In this document: piece after piece, positions 1 to 8,516 of the stretch
Layout of the letters: every line of letters starts with the position of its first letter
Position numbering within the stretch: position 1 is the stretch's first letter
Assembly: GCA_947165435.1 (NCBI GenBank)
Contig: CAMVAI010000002.1
Span: 1-64,000 of the forward strand
From: an uncultured Prevotella sp.
GTDB taxonomy: Bacteria > Bacteroidota > Bacteroidia > Bacteroidales > Bacteroidaceae
Direction of reading: 5' to 3'
Length of the DNA: 64,000 nt
The notes under the pieces: model-generated
The model's input: the letters and a program-made list of their open reading frames with translations, nothing else
What the model was told of the DNA's origin: nothing
Databases searched by the model: none
Translations under genes and position numbers: made by a program

Positions 1-268
1 AACACTTTATTCTTGATTAGCCAAGCTTTCACCAACCGGGTAAATCCGCTGAGCCCTTATAAAGTGTCATAGAGTGCTTTTTCCTTTTGTTTCGCACTGT
101 TACTGAGACATATTGACACCCCCCCTGCGTCGTCGCGACGCCGGGGGGGTGGCGCGGAACCGGACATAATAAGCTTATCGTTACTCAATGTTCCGCATTT
201 CAATGTAATAGTATTTGATGAAAAAAATAAAAACAATACCCTCACGGGCAGATATCGACATAAAAACA
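1..268. other. non-coding left edge
   Basis: No convincing gene is seen here. Open frames across the segment run through a strong hairpin and have no recognisable product. The segment contains that stem-loop (117-151) and a 33-bp direct duplication next to the end of the first gene. It is the downstream flank of the leftward gene series. Confidence 0.6.
117..151. terminator. strong GC stem-loop, possible terminator
   Basis: A run of seven C (119-125) pairs with seven G (143-149), and GCGTCG (127-132) pairs with CGACGC (136-141) around a TCG loop, with one internal mismatch. It lies about 120 bp past the last leftward gene. No U-tract follows on either strand, so termination is inferred only from hairpin strength and position. 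Confidence 0.45.
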
Positions 269-295
269 TTACCCTCTCGGGCTGACATCAATGTA
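230..295. repeat. 33-bp direct duplication overlapping a gene end
   Basis: Two adjacent 33-bp copies (230-262 and 263-295) differ at a handful of positions. The right copy contains the last codons and the stop of the kinase-like gene, and the left copy is a decayed duplicate of it outside the gene. It looks like a small tandem duplication of the 3' end. No function is apparent. Confidence 0.5.
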
Positions 296-997
296 ACAGA
301 TGACTCTCATGCCATCTCTGTATTCCGGGTCTATGAACATGTCGCCGCCGAGCAGGCGTGCCTGCTTTCGCAGCAGGCACAGCTCCATGCGGCGTGCCAC
401 GTCGGCAGCACCGTCTTCCAGCGGCAGCACGAATGCCGGCTGCGCCTTGTCGGTGGCTATGGGTGTGGCCCTGTCGGCCACGCAGAAGACAATCTTGCCT
501 GGCTCGCCGCGCTCCGTTGCCACGAGGAAGAGGCATTTGTCGTCCTCCCGTCCTCGGTATTGCTCCTCGGTACGGCGGTCGGCCATCTGCAGCAGCCGGC
601 TGATGACGTTGGAGAGCACGGCCCTGTTGGTCCGTACCTCGTAGAAGTCGGGCATGTCTGTGCTGAAGAGCGTCTGTGTGTCGGTAGTGTCGGCCAGCTC
701 ACGGCATAGCGCATTCACGGCCACGCTGTCCGTGCGCTCGATGGCGGTCTGCCGAGCAGCTTGTGCCATGGCCATGGTATCCTTTACGATGTCGAGCATT
801 TTCTGCTGCTCCTGGTATGCGTCGAGTGCCAGCGCGTACAGTCGGTCGTTGTCGCCGTGGTCCTGCTGTGCATACTTCCTGATTTCGCCGTTGCGGCTGA
901 TGTCCCTTACCAGGCCGGTGTGCAGTTCGCGCATGACGTTGTACAGCAGTTGCCAACTGCTGGCGATGGATTCTTCATGTTTCAGTGTTTGTTGCAT
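269..997 (-). CDS. degenerate histidine-kinase-like ATPase protein
   Basis: No family is securely recognised. The C-terminal half resembles a decayed HATPase_c fold. An N-box-like stretch lies at residues 127-142 (VLSNVISRLLQMADRR). DRATPI at 175-180 stands where a kinase would have DxGxGI. KQARLLGGDMFID at 211-223 matches the final helix and strand of the fold. The glycine ATP-lid box and any HExRTPL phosphoacceptor motif are missing. There is no signal peptide or membrane segment, so the protein should be cytoplasmic. It is the last gene of the leftward series, about 100 bp after the five-HTH gene. A non-catalytic partner or decoy of the two membrane kinases nearby is plausible; an unrelated fold cannot be excluded. 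Confidence 0.6.
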   Translation of the reverse strand: MQQTLKHEESIASSWQLLYNVMRELHTGLVRDISRNGEIRKYAQQDHGDNDRLYALALDAYQEQQKMLDIVKDTMAMAQAARQTAIERTDSVAVNALCRELADTTDTQTLFSTDMPDFYEVRTNRAVLSNVISRLLQMADRRTEEQYRGREDDKCLFLVATERGEPGKIVFCVADRATPIATDKAQPAFVLPLEDGAADVARRMELCLLRKQARLLGGDMFIDPEYRDGMRVICYIDVSPRG

Positions 998-1098
998 GTT
1001 TGTATATTATATGAGTGTTTAATATGTTGTATGTAAATATCTCTGTGCAATGCTTCTGCTCATGTCTTCTGTTCTATGCTTCTGTTCTATGCTTATGC

Positions 1099-2235
1099 TC
1101 ATTGTTTCTGTCCGCTTTTCCGCTGCCGGGCCTTTTCCTGGCGGCGGGCCACGGCCTCGGGGTAGCCACTGTTGAGGAACCGGCGGAAGGCGCTCAGGCT
1201 CAGCCGGTAGCGGTCTGCTATCTGCGCCAGTGGCTCGTCGGTGTCGCAGTATGCCTTGATGGGAGCCTCGTAGCGCTGCCACGACGTGCGCTTGACGCGG
1301 TATCCGTTGGGCAGTGTGACCCACTCGCTGAGCTTTTTCATCGCGTGGATGTCGGGGCGGTTGCGCCGCACCCACACGCGCAGCCTTTCGGCCGGCACGC
1401 CCAGCCTGAAGGCCGCCTCCTGGTAGGTGGCTCCCTGCTCCAGCATGGGCAGCACAGCGGCATAGCGGCTGGCCGCCTGCTCCTTGGCCGACAGCCTGGC
1501 GGCGGCCTGCTGGCGCTGCTTCGTCTGCTGGTGCCGCCACCGCTCGCGCTCGGTCATGAGGTCGCGGTGCCACCGACGTATGTACGACGAGAGGTTGCCC
1601 GTGGCCAGTCCCGTCCGGAGTGCTGCCTCGCGGTAGGTCATCGCAGGGTTGGCGGTGAGCAGTGCCACGGCCTGTCGGTAGTATTCGGCGGCCGTGCCCC
1701 TGGGGCCTGCCGCGCTGCCGTTGGCGGTCATCTCGCCCTGCTTGCGGGGCTTGGCGAGTGCCTGCGTGCGGCGCATGAGTCGCTGCTGCGCCAGGTCCTT
1801 GTGATGGAAGATGATGTGCTGCTGCAGCGATGCCATCGACACGCCCGTGGCCTCGGCGGCCTGTCGCACGGTCATGTCGGTGGTGCGCAGCAGCTGCAGT
1901 GCCGGTTCGTATTTCGCCTTGGTGGCCTGGCTCACGCCGCGTGGTGGCAGTTTGTTTAGGCCGAGGCTCACGCGTAGCCGCTCGCGCTCGTCGAGCACGT
2001 CCATATAGTGGCGCTTCATCATCATGCGGAAGCGCTCCGGCTCATGTCCGAAGAGTCGTGCTATCTCGGTGATGGTCTTCGGCAGGTATTCTATGTCCGA
2101 GCATGCGCGTATGGCCTCTTCGTACAGCCGGCGCGTGTCGGCGTGCTGGCCGTAGCGGCTGCCCATGTACTGTTCGATCCGTTCGTCACTCACGCCCTGG
2201 TGGCTGTCATTGCTGTTGCCTTGTTTCTTCTTCAT
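1099..2235 (-). CDS. protein with five helix-turn-helix-like repeats (putative DNA-binding regulator)
   Basis: 378 residues, basic and soluble. Five related segments of about 40-50 residues are visible at roughly 38-86, 109-157, 185-236, 258-298 and 322-366. Each has a helix opening with Tyr (YEEA, YEPA, YRQA, YAAV, YEAP), a turn such as TVRQAAEATGVS, TYREAALRTGL or TYQEAAFRLGVP, and a recognition-like helix ending in aromatic and basic residues. Linkers are rich in Arg and Gln. I infer binding to repeated DNA. Direct 26-bp repeats abut its start codon and are the obvious autoregulatory candidate. It lies between a histidine kinase gene and a kinase-like gene, with no receiver domain of its own. 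No named family is assigned. Confidence 0.7.
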   Translation of the reverse strand: MKKKQGNSNDSHQGVSDERIEQYMGSRYGQHADTRRLYEEAIRACSDIEYLPKTITEIARLFGHEPERFRMMMKRHYMDVLDERERLRVSLGLNKLPPRGVSQATKAKYEPALQLLRTTDMTVRQAAEATGVSMASLQQHIIFHHKDLAQQRLMRRTQALAKPRKQGEMTANGSAAGPRGTAAEYYRQAVALLTANPAMTYREAALRTGLATGNLSSYIRRWHRDLMTERERWRHQQTKQRQQAAARLSAKEQAASRYAAVLPMLEQGATYQEAAFRLGVPAERLRVWVRRNRPDIHAMKKLSEWVTLPNGYRVKRTSWQRYEAPIKAYCDTDEPLAQIADRYRLSLSAFRRFLNSGYPEAVARRQEKARQRKSGQKQ

Positions 2236-2302
2236 CGGTGGTATGTCTGTATTATCAGAATCGGTGGTATGTCTCTATAATCAGATTGGTGGTATGTATG
2301 TC
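2235..2302 (-). promoter_or_regulatory. 26-bp direct repeats upstream of the HTH gene (candidate operator)
   Basis: Copies at 2235-2260 and 2261-2286 and a partial one from 2287 share TCGGTGGTATGTCT followed by an AT-rich TATCAGA end (plus-strand reading). The first copy touches the start codon. The repeats fill nearly all of the 79-bp gap to the kinase gene. Their number, spacing and place in front of a multi-HTH gene suggest an operator; this is inference. Confidence 0.45.
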
Positions 2303-2314
2303 GTTCCTAATATG

Positions 2315-4465
2315 TTATTCGCTCACGGGCAGCGTCATCACGAAGCGTGCGCCGCCCCGATAGTTGGTGTCAAGCCGTACGTCGCCGCCCAGCTGGCGAG
2401 CGATGAGCCGGGCCAGGGGGAGGCCTACGCCCATGCCCGTTCGGAACTCGTTGAGTTTGACGAACTCCTGGAAGATGCGCTCCGCCTCGCGGGGCGGCAC
2501 GCCGCAGCCCGTATCCTCGACGGCGAAGACGGCCCACTGCCCATCGGTCTCCACGTGCAGCCTCACCTGTTCGCGCGGGCCGTCGGGCGTGGTGGCATGC
2601 AGTCCGGCGGTGTCGCCGCTGTTGTCGCTGTGGCGGGTGAATTTCTCGGCATTCTCCAGCAGCACCGTCAGTGCGCGCACTGCGTAGTGCTTGCTGGTCA
2701 GCAGCTCGGTCTGGCGTGCCTCGGTACCGATGCTGACGGTCATGTCCAGGTGTGGTGCCTTCCTGATGCCGCTCATGTCAACGGCCATGTCGGCCAGCTG
2801 TTCGGCCGTCATGCGGTCGTGGCGCACTATATGCTGCCTGCTGATGGTCTCCGACATCTCCAGTGTCTTGTCCACGATACGGGTAATGAGGTTGGCACTG
2901 TCCATGATGCGTCGGTTTATGTCGGCCAGCTCCTCCTCGGTCACCTCGATGGAGAGGTCGGTCACTATCTGCGTGAAGCCCACGATGTGGTTCAGCGGCG
3001 TGCGAATCTCGTGGTTCACCTGGCGTATGAAGTTGGTCTTCATGCGCGATGCCTCCTCGGCCCTGGCGGTGGTCTCTGCCAGCTCCTCGTTGCGCCGGGC
3101 CAGCTTGTCGTTGGCCACCTGCAGGCAACGCTCGTTGTGCCGGCGCAACAGGATATAGACCGCGAGGAACACCACCAGCAGCCCCAGCACCACGGCCACC
3201 GTGGCCCCCTGTGTGCGTCGCAGCCGCCACTGCTGGCGCACTATCTCTTCTTCCTTCTGCTGTGTCTCATAGACGACGGCCAGCTCCTGCGCATTGTCGC
3301 GCTGCTGCTGCTGGCGCACGCTGTCTACAAGCTGTTCCATCTGCTGCGCCATTCTGATGACGTTGTCCGTCTGGCCGGTCTTGCGGTAGAGGCGTATGGC
3401 ATCGGCCAGCAGGCACAGATATTGTATGGTGTGGCGCTCCTCGGGGCTGCTGTGCAGGCTGATGACTTGCTCTATGAGCTTGACGGCCATTTCGCTTTGG
3501 CCGCTGGCGGTGAAATAGTCGAGCTGCTCGTGGCGGGCGGCGTCGGTGGTGCTGTAGTGCGTGGCGCTGTGCCGGCGGAAGGCCTCGCTGGCCTCGTCGA
3601 GCCGCCCGTGCTGTGCCAGCCAGATGGCCCTGAGCGCCGATGCCTGGCCCACGAGCATGTCGCGGCTCCAGCGTGCCACGCCGTGCCGGTCTTCCAGTGC
3701 CTGCACGGCCTCGTCGGCGGCCATCACCCATTGCTCGCCGACGCTCTTGTCGGGGCTGGCGTTCCTGATGGCCATGGCTATGTTGACGGCGGCCACGGCC
3801 CACTGCCACACGTCTTCCGTCGTGCCGTGGCGCATGGCGCGCGTCTTCGCGTCGTCCAGGGCGCGGCGCATGGTGTGCATGCCCTCGTCGCGGCGGCCCA
3901 GCTGCAGCTCGCACGAGCCGATGCTGCACATCGCGGCGGGGCCGAACTCGTTGCGTATGGCGTCGCTCTCGTGTTCCAGCTCTTCGGCCATGCGTGCCGC
4001 CAGGCTGAGGGCCTCGCCATAGTTGGACTTTTCTATCAGCAGCTCGGCCAGGTTGGACTTTGCCGCGAAGTATCGGTCTGGGCGCGACTGCCTGACGGCC
4101 TCCGACGACGACACAACGCGGAAATAGTATTCAGCCAGCCTCAGCCTGTTGGCCATCAGGCAGCACATGGCACGATGGAAGTCGGCGTCGAGCCTGGTCA
4201 GCATGCCCTGCTGCTCCAGGCTGTCCACGAGCCGCAGGGCCTTGTCGGGGTCGTGTCCCGAGGCGTCGGCCATCAGCTCTTCCACCCGTGCCTGCTGCTC
4301 GCGTCTGGAGCCCGTGGTGGCGTCCAGCTCCACGTCTTCCGACGTGCCGTCAAAGGGCGTGCGGTTGTGCTGGTAGCAGGCGGAGGCGAGCAGGGCTGCC
4401 GCCGCGAGTATGAGTAGTGCCGTGATGCCGTGTCGGCTCGTCGCCTTTTCCATTTCTTGTGCCAT
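2315..4465 (-). CDS. sensor histidine kinase with periplasmic TPR-like region
   Basis: 716 residues. The N-terminal segment ends in a lipobox-like LLASAC (Cys30). An alpha-helical TPR-like sensor of about 360 residues follows, then a membrane span near 405-430 (VVLGLLVVFLAVYILL) and a short coiled coil. HisKA has an intact NHEIRTPLNHIVGF with His485. The HATPase domain has an N-box (LLENAEKF, about 600), G1 (DTGCGVPP, about 653) and G2 (GVGLPLARLIARQLGG, about 682). All catalytic boxes are present, making it the only complete kinase of the three kinase-like genes here. No receiver domain is fused and no response regulator lies next to it. It follows the fimbrial subunit genes and is probably a regulator of them. 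Confidence 0.88.
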   Translation of the reverse strand: MAQEMEKATSRHGITALLILAAAALLASACYQHNRTPFDGTSEDVELDATTGSRREQQARVEELMADASGHDPDKALRLVDSLEQQGMLTRLDADFHRAMCCLMANRLRLAEYYFRVVSSSEAVRQSRPDRYFAAKSNLAELLIEKSNYGEALSLAARMAEELEHESDAIRNEFGPAAMCSIGSCELQLGRRDEGMHTMRRALDDAKTRAMRHGTTEDVWQWAVAAVNIAMAIRNASPDKSVGEQWVMAADEAVQALEDRHGVARWSRDMLVGQASALRAIWLAQHGRLDEASEAFRRHSATHYSTTDAARHEQLDYFTASGQSEMAVKLIEQVISLHSSPEERHTIQYLCLLADAIRLYRKTGQTDNVIRMAQQMEQLVDSVRQQQQRDNAQELAVVYETQQKEEEIVRQQWRLRRTQGATVAVVLGLLVVFLAVYILLRRHNERCLQVANDKLARRNEELAETTARAEEASRMKTNFIRQVNHEIRTPLNHIVGFTQIVTDLSIEVTEEELADINRRIMDSANLITRIVDKTLEMSETISRQHIVRHDRMTAEQLADMAVDMSGIRKAPHLDMTVSIGTEARQTELLTSKHYAVRALTVLLENAEKFTRHSDNSGDTAGLHATTPDGPREQVRLHVETDGQWAVFAVEDTGCGVPPREAERIFQEFVKLNEFRTGMGVGLPLARLIARQLGGDVRLDTNYRGGARFVMTLPVSE

Positions 4466-4520
4466 TTATATTGCTATGTCTCTGTGTTTGTCTGTTGCTA
4501 TTCTGTTCATGATTTCTGTC

Positions 4521-5906
4521 TCACTGCACCACGACGTCCTCGAACGAGTTCGGCCAGCAGTCGCGCCCCGTGTCGGGTGCTATGCGGCTGTAGCCCAGCC
4601 CGGTGACGCGGGTGACGGTCATGCGGTAGTAGTGGTTGCGCACCACGGCATAGCGCATGGGGCCCATCGGGTCGTTCCCAGCGTCGCGGTGCTCTATCCA
4701 GTAGGTGTAGTAGGTCTCGTAGGCCCCCTGGTTGAAGTGGCTCTGCTTCACGCCCATGGCGGCCAGTGCCGCGTCGTCGTATTGGGCCAGTTCGTCGAGC
4801 GTCATGCCGCTGGCCGTGTTCAGCGCTTGTATGGAGCCGTAGAAGTTGTATCGCCAGAGATAGATGGTCTCGGGCCAGAATTCCGGCCGCCGCTCTTCCT
4901 GCAGCGTGCGGCTCTGCTGGTCGTACAGATAGAGGAACATGGGACTCACCGATGCCTTCAGCACCACGCCCGGGGCGTAGCCCTGCTTCTGGCTGCCGGC
5001 GGGGGCGGTGTTCTCCAGCACGTAGGCCAGTCCGTAGTTGCCGGCGGCGGGCATGGCTGCCAGGTCGTCGGTGGCGAATGCCCCGTACCACGAGGCACAC
5101 TGTTCGCCCCATGCGCCGACGGCCGCCGGCTCGGTGGTTTTCCGGTCGAAGAGCGGGTCGCAGACGTAGTCGCCCTCCGTGTGCGGAAAGAGATAGTACG
5201 CCCGGCTCATGTTCACCAGCTTGTAGTTCGTCACGTGCAGCTCGGCGTACCGCTGCCCGTCGTGCTCAAGCCAGAACGAGTTGGCGGCCACGCCTATCTG
5301 CAGCTTCGACACGCAGCGCTCCATCTCTACCTGCATCACGTAGTCGCGCCCGCCGTAGGGGCTGAGATCCACATTGAGGAAGGCCCCGGGGTCGGAGGTC
5401 ATCACCGGACCCGTCTCGGGCAGACTGGGCTCTATGCCGCTGTGGTAGGTCTCACCGTCAATGGCATCGAGCAGCTGTTGCTCGGTCTCGATGCCGTCAA
5501 GCTGCCGGGGGAAATTGGCCACCATCAGGATATCGAAGCGCCCAACCTTCACGCGCACGTTGCGGAACACGTAGGTGATGTCGTAGCGCGCGTCGTGCAG
5601 GTCGTCGGCCTGCGTCAGGTCTGCCACGTGCGCCGTGGTCACCAGTTGTCGGCTGTCGGCGTCGAAGAAGAACGCGTCGAGGCTGCTCACCGTGTACTCG
5701 TTGTGGAAATAGTGGTCGTCGCCGCCCGCACGCGTCACGCCGACGCGCAGCGTCAGCCCGACCGTGTCGGCAGCCATGGCCGCCTGTCCGCCGCCGGCGG
5801 CTCCGTTGCCGCCGGCAGCAGTGGCCGTATCGTCGGCCTGGCAGGCCGCTACGGCGGTCATCACCAGTGCCAGACAGGCAGTCTTCAGTAGTTTTCTCGT
5901 CGTCAT
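4521..5906 (-). CDS. Mfa1-type fimbrial subunit (second copy)
   Basis: 461-residue lipoprotein with signal peptide ending VAAC (Cys22) and a GVTRAGG sequence near residue 60 that fits the Arg cleavage site of type V pilins. The C-terminal part has the fimbrillin C-terminal signature YAVVRNHYYRMTVTRVTGLG seen in Mfa1-family stalk subunits, which polymerise by strand exchange after proteolysis. It starts only 13 bp after the Mfa2-type gene ends, so it is likely cotranscribed with it. The product ends soon after the signature (SFEDVVVQ), without the long tail of its paralog at 6900-8444. It could be a minor stalk subunit or an accessory subunit near the anchor. Confidence 0.82.
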   Translation of the reverse strand: MTTRKLLKTACLALVMTAVAACQADDTATAAGGNGAAGGGQAAMAADTVGLTLRVGVTRAGGDDHYFHNEYTVSSLDAFFFDADSRQLVTTAHVADLTQADDLHDARYDITYVFRNVRVKVGRFDILMVANFPRQLDGIETEQQLLDAIDGETYHSGIEPSLPETGPVMTSDPGAFLNVDLSPYGGRDYVMQVEMERCVSKLQIGVAANSFWLEHDGQRYAELHVTNYKLVNMSRAYYLFPHTEGDYVCDPLFDRKTTEPAAVGAWGEQCASWYGAFATDDLAAMPAAGNYGLAYVLENTAPAGSQKQGYAPGVVLKASVSPMFLYLYDQQSRTLQEERRPEFWPETIYLWRYNFYGSIQALNTASGMTLDELAQYDDAALAAMGVKQSHFNQGAYETYYTYWIEHRDAGNDPMGPMRYAVVRNHYYRMTVTRVTGLGYSRIAPDTGRDCWPNSFEDVVVQ

Positions 5907-5919
5907 ACTTGCAAAAAGC

Positions 5920-6936
5920 CTAAACCTTTATGAAATGATTCGCCCGCACGCGCCATGAGTTCACGCGCAGCTGCAGCAGCTGGTCCAGTTCCTCGCTGAA
6001 GAGCATCACCACGGTGTAGTAGTCCTGGCGGTCCAGGTATTCCTGCAGTGCCAGCTGGCGGCCCATGCTGGTGTACAGGCGCCCCACCATGCCGATATAC
6101 TCGGGCAGCGACACGTCGAACACCACCCTGCCCTCGGGCTGCCGCTCCAGCAGCAGGCGGCACGTCGTGTGCTCCATGAGGCGCAGCGTGCTGATGGCCA
6201 CGCGCACGCCGTGCATGGTGCCGTAGTCGGGGTCGTCGATGGTCACCGTCTCCAGCTGATAGGGCTCGTAGCTCACGGCGTCGCCGCCGGTGAGTGCGTT
6301 GTCGGCATCGACTGTGGCGTTGGCCGTCACCAGGCGCAGCGAGCAGTTGTCGGCCGTGAGGCTCTCCTCGCCGGTCGATACGGCCAGGCACGCCAGCTCG
6401 TTGGTGTCCTTCATCATGCTCACCACGCGCTCGGTGTATCCCGTCTCGGAATAGTGGACGGCCACGGGCGGCGCACCGTAGTAGAGGGGGGGCAGCTGTC
6501 GCGCGGAGTGCAGACTGCCGGCGGTGGCGAGCGTCAGGCGGAAGTCGTCGCGTCCGCCGCCGTCGCCGCTGATGCTGTATTCGGAGGCCGCCGAGCCGCT
6601 CCACACCATGAAGCGGTAGTCGCCCTCCGGCAGCCCCTCTATGCGCACGCGCTGCGAGTCGGCCTTCAGCTGTGCCGCCGTGACGTCGATGCGCTTGACG
6701 AAGTTGCCCGCCGCGTCATAGACATACACGTGGGCGTCGCCGAGGTATTCCGGTGCGGCTTCCACGTCCATGATGTTGTACGTGTACGACAGCCGCAGCC
6801 AGAATCCGTACTGGCAGTCGTCGTAGTCGTCCTTGGGCCATGCGCACGATGCCAGCGCGAGTGCCGCTGTTAGCAGCACGGCCAGCACCTCCGCCCGTCC
6901 TACAGCACGATGTTGGTCAAGTCTCTTACTATCCAT
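5920..6936 (-). CDS. FimB/Mfa2-family fimbrial anchor lipoprotein
   Basis: 338 residues with lipobox ALASC (Cys31). The mature N-terminus CQYGFWLRLSYTYN followed by AHVYVYDAAGNFVKR and a GDYRFMVWSG block is the classic FimB/Mfa2 pattern. In type V pili this protein caps the fimbria at its base and holds it on the outer membrane. The chosen ATG lies 37 bp inside the preceding stalk gene, giving strong translational coupling; a later GTG (Val17) is possible and would still leave a signal peptide. It sits between two stalk-type genes. Confidence 0.85.
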   Translation of the reverse strand: MDSKRLDQHRAVGRAEVLAVLLTAALALASCAWPKDDYDDCQYGFWLRLSYTYNIMDVEAAPEYLGDAHVYVYDAAGNFVKRIDVTAAQLKADSQRVRIEGLPEGDYRFMVWSGSAASEYSISGDGGGRDDFRLTLATAGSLHSARQLPPLYYGAPPVAVHYSETGYTERVVSMMKDTNELACLAVSTGEESLTADNCSLRLVTANATVDADNALTGGDAVSYEPYQLETVTIDDPDYGTMHGVRVAISTLRLMEHTTCRLLLERQPEGRVVFDVSLPEYIGMVGRLYTSMGRQLALQEYLDRQDYYTVVMLFSEELDQLLQLRVNSWRVRANHFIKV

Positions 6937-8444
6937 GGCTTCACGTTGAGTATGACTTTCAGCTGCGTCTCACCCTCGTCCGGGGTGTCGGGCACGAAGG
7001 GGATCCCTCCGTCGTCGGCACTCCCCGACTCGCCCAGTCCGGCGACGTTGGTGATGAGCATGCGGTACAGGTTGTTGCGCACCACGGCAAACTCCATGAC
7101 ACCCATCTCCGTGGGGCGGTTGTTGTCCAGGTGGCGAATCCAGTAGTCGTAGTAGCAGCAGTAGCCGTCGGCGGTCTTCTCAAACTTGCGGGCGTTGAAC
7201 AGGTCGAGCTGCCCGGAGGGGATGCTGGCCACGCCGGCACCCTTGGCCATGGCCTCGGGCGATGTGTAGAAGTTGTAGTTGTAGTAGTAGAGCACGTCGG
7301 GCTCGGCGGCGGCTCCCGTGGCCAGCTCCAGCTCGCCGGCGGCGTTCAGCTGCCACACGTTGTTGCTGGGCTCCAGCTTGGCGCGGAAGTGTATGCCGGT
7401 AGAGTATCCGTTCTTCTGGGCCGGGGCCAGCATGCAGTTCTCGGGGCAGTATGCCGTCTTGTACTCGGGGGTGGCACCGCCGGCGGCGGCGAACTCGGTC
7501 CAGGGCACTGCCGTCGTGCCGTTCAGGTCGCCGTAGTAGTGCTCGTAGTATTTGTCGGCGTTGGTGAAGTTCTCGGCGTTGACCACCTTACGGAAGAAGT
7601 AGGGGTCGGTGACGTATCCGTCCACGTCGCCCACGGGTCCGAAGTTGCTGTCCAGGTTCCACTGCGGCTCAGCGAGCGACGTCAGCTGTGCCACGTGGCG
7701 GAACGAGTAGTACTGGCGTGCCAGGTTGACGATGTAGAATCCGTTCAGCGTCACCGTGGCGTAGCGCACGTTCTGCGGGGTGGTCAGCTCGAACGACTCG
7801 CGGCTCTTGGCCACGTCCAGCCTGGCCAGCACGCGCTCCAGCTGCACGCTGACCACGTTCTCCGTCTGCTGCTCCACCGACTCGTTGCGTATCACGGTGC
7901 GCAGGTTCGACGTGGCGCGGTTGGTCATGACGATGCCCTGGCCGATGCTGGTGATGAGCCCCTGCGTATAGGTGTCGGCATCGATGTCGGCCAGGAACTC
8001 CGCCTCGGTGTCGGCATTGATGGTGCGCGGCGAGTTGGCCACTACGAAGATGTCGTACGTGCCCTGTGCCACGCCCACGCGCTCCGTCTCATAGACGATG
8101 TTGCCGGCGGCGTCGCTGCCCTGGCGCGTCAGGTTGGCCAGCAGGAATGTCTTGGCGAAGAGCTTCGTATCCGAGTTGTAGAGATAGACGCGGGCGTGGT
8201 TCACCTGGTATTCCTCCGGCGTGCCCTGCGTGTAGCTGTAGCTGTCTTCGGCCGAGCGCGTGGTGCCGGCCTCGCCCGCCGTGTTCGACGTCAGCAGGAA
8301 TCGCACCGGGGCCTCGCCCTCGGCTATCTCGTTCTGTTCACAGTTGCAGTCGGCCTGCACTTCGTCGTCGTTCAGCTGGCCGCAGCTGCAAACCACTGCG
8401 GAGGCCAGCAATAAGCAATAGATGCTCTTGAATGTCTTAATCAT
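6900..8444 (-). CDS. Mfa1-type major fimbrial stalk subunit
   Basis: 514-residue fimbrillin with lipoprotein signal (VVCSC, Cys21) and AGTTRSAE near residue 60 as the likely Arg-protease maturation site. The body contains VNHARVYLYN and IFVVANSP segments, and the C-terminus shows FAVVRNNLYRMLITNVAGLG then LKVILNVKPWIVRD, the Mfa1-family pattern in which the last strand fills the neighbouring subunit. It is probably the polymerising shaft of the fimbria served by the downstream adhesin array. It follows the DUF3868 gene after a 72-bp AT-rich gap and overlaps the anchor gene at its end. Confidence 0.88.
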   Translation of the reverse strand: MIKTFKSIYCLLLASAVVCSCGQLNDDEVQADCNCEQNEIAEGEAPVRFLLTSNTAGEAGTTRSAEDSYSYTQGTPEEYQVNHARVYLYNSDTKLFAKTFLLANLTRQGSDAAGNIVYETERVGVAQGTYDIFVVANSPRTINADTEAEFLADIDADTYTQGLITSIGQGIVMTNRATSNLRTVIRNESVEQQTENVVSVQLERVLARLDVAKSRESFELTTPQNVRYATVTLNGFYIVNLARQYYSFRHVAQLTSLAEPQWNLDSNFGPVGDVDGYVTDPYFFRKVVNAENFTNADKYYEHYYGDLNGTTAVPWTEFAAAGGATPEYKTAYCPENCMLAPAQKNGYSTGIHFRAKLEPSNNVWQLNAAGELELATGAAAEPDVLYYYNYNFYTSPEAMAKGAGVASIPSGQLDLFNARKFEKTADGYCCYYDYWIRHLDNNRPTEMGVMEFAVVRNNLYRMLITNVAGLGESGSADDGGIPFVPDTPDEGETQLKVILNVKPWIVRDLTNIVL

Positions 8445-8516
8445 AATAGTTGAATGTTTTGTTTTTATTAAATATATAATGTGATTGTTGTACCTATTGT
8501 AGCGGGCCGCAGGCGG

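Noticed and set aside
57..269. Possible small gene at the left edge
   Set aside because: The frame runs through a perfect GC hairpin and a duplicated gene end, with no homologous pattern or signal.
2165..4417. Long rightward open frames opposite the kinase and adhesin genes (up to about 750 codons)
   Set aside because: They mirror genes with clear motifs, have Val/His/Gly-rich composition typical of antisense frames in GC-rich DNA, and lack any domain or signal.
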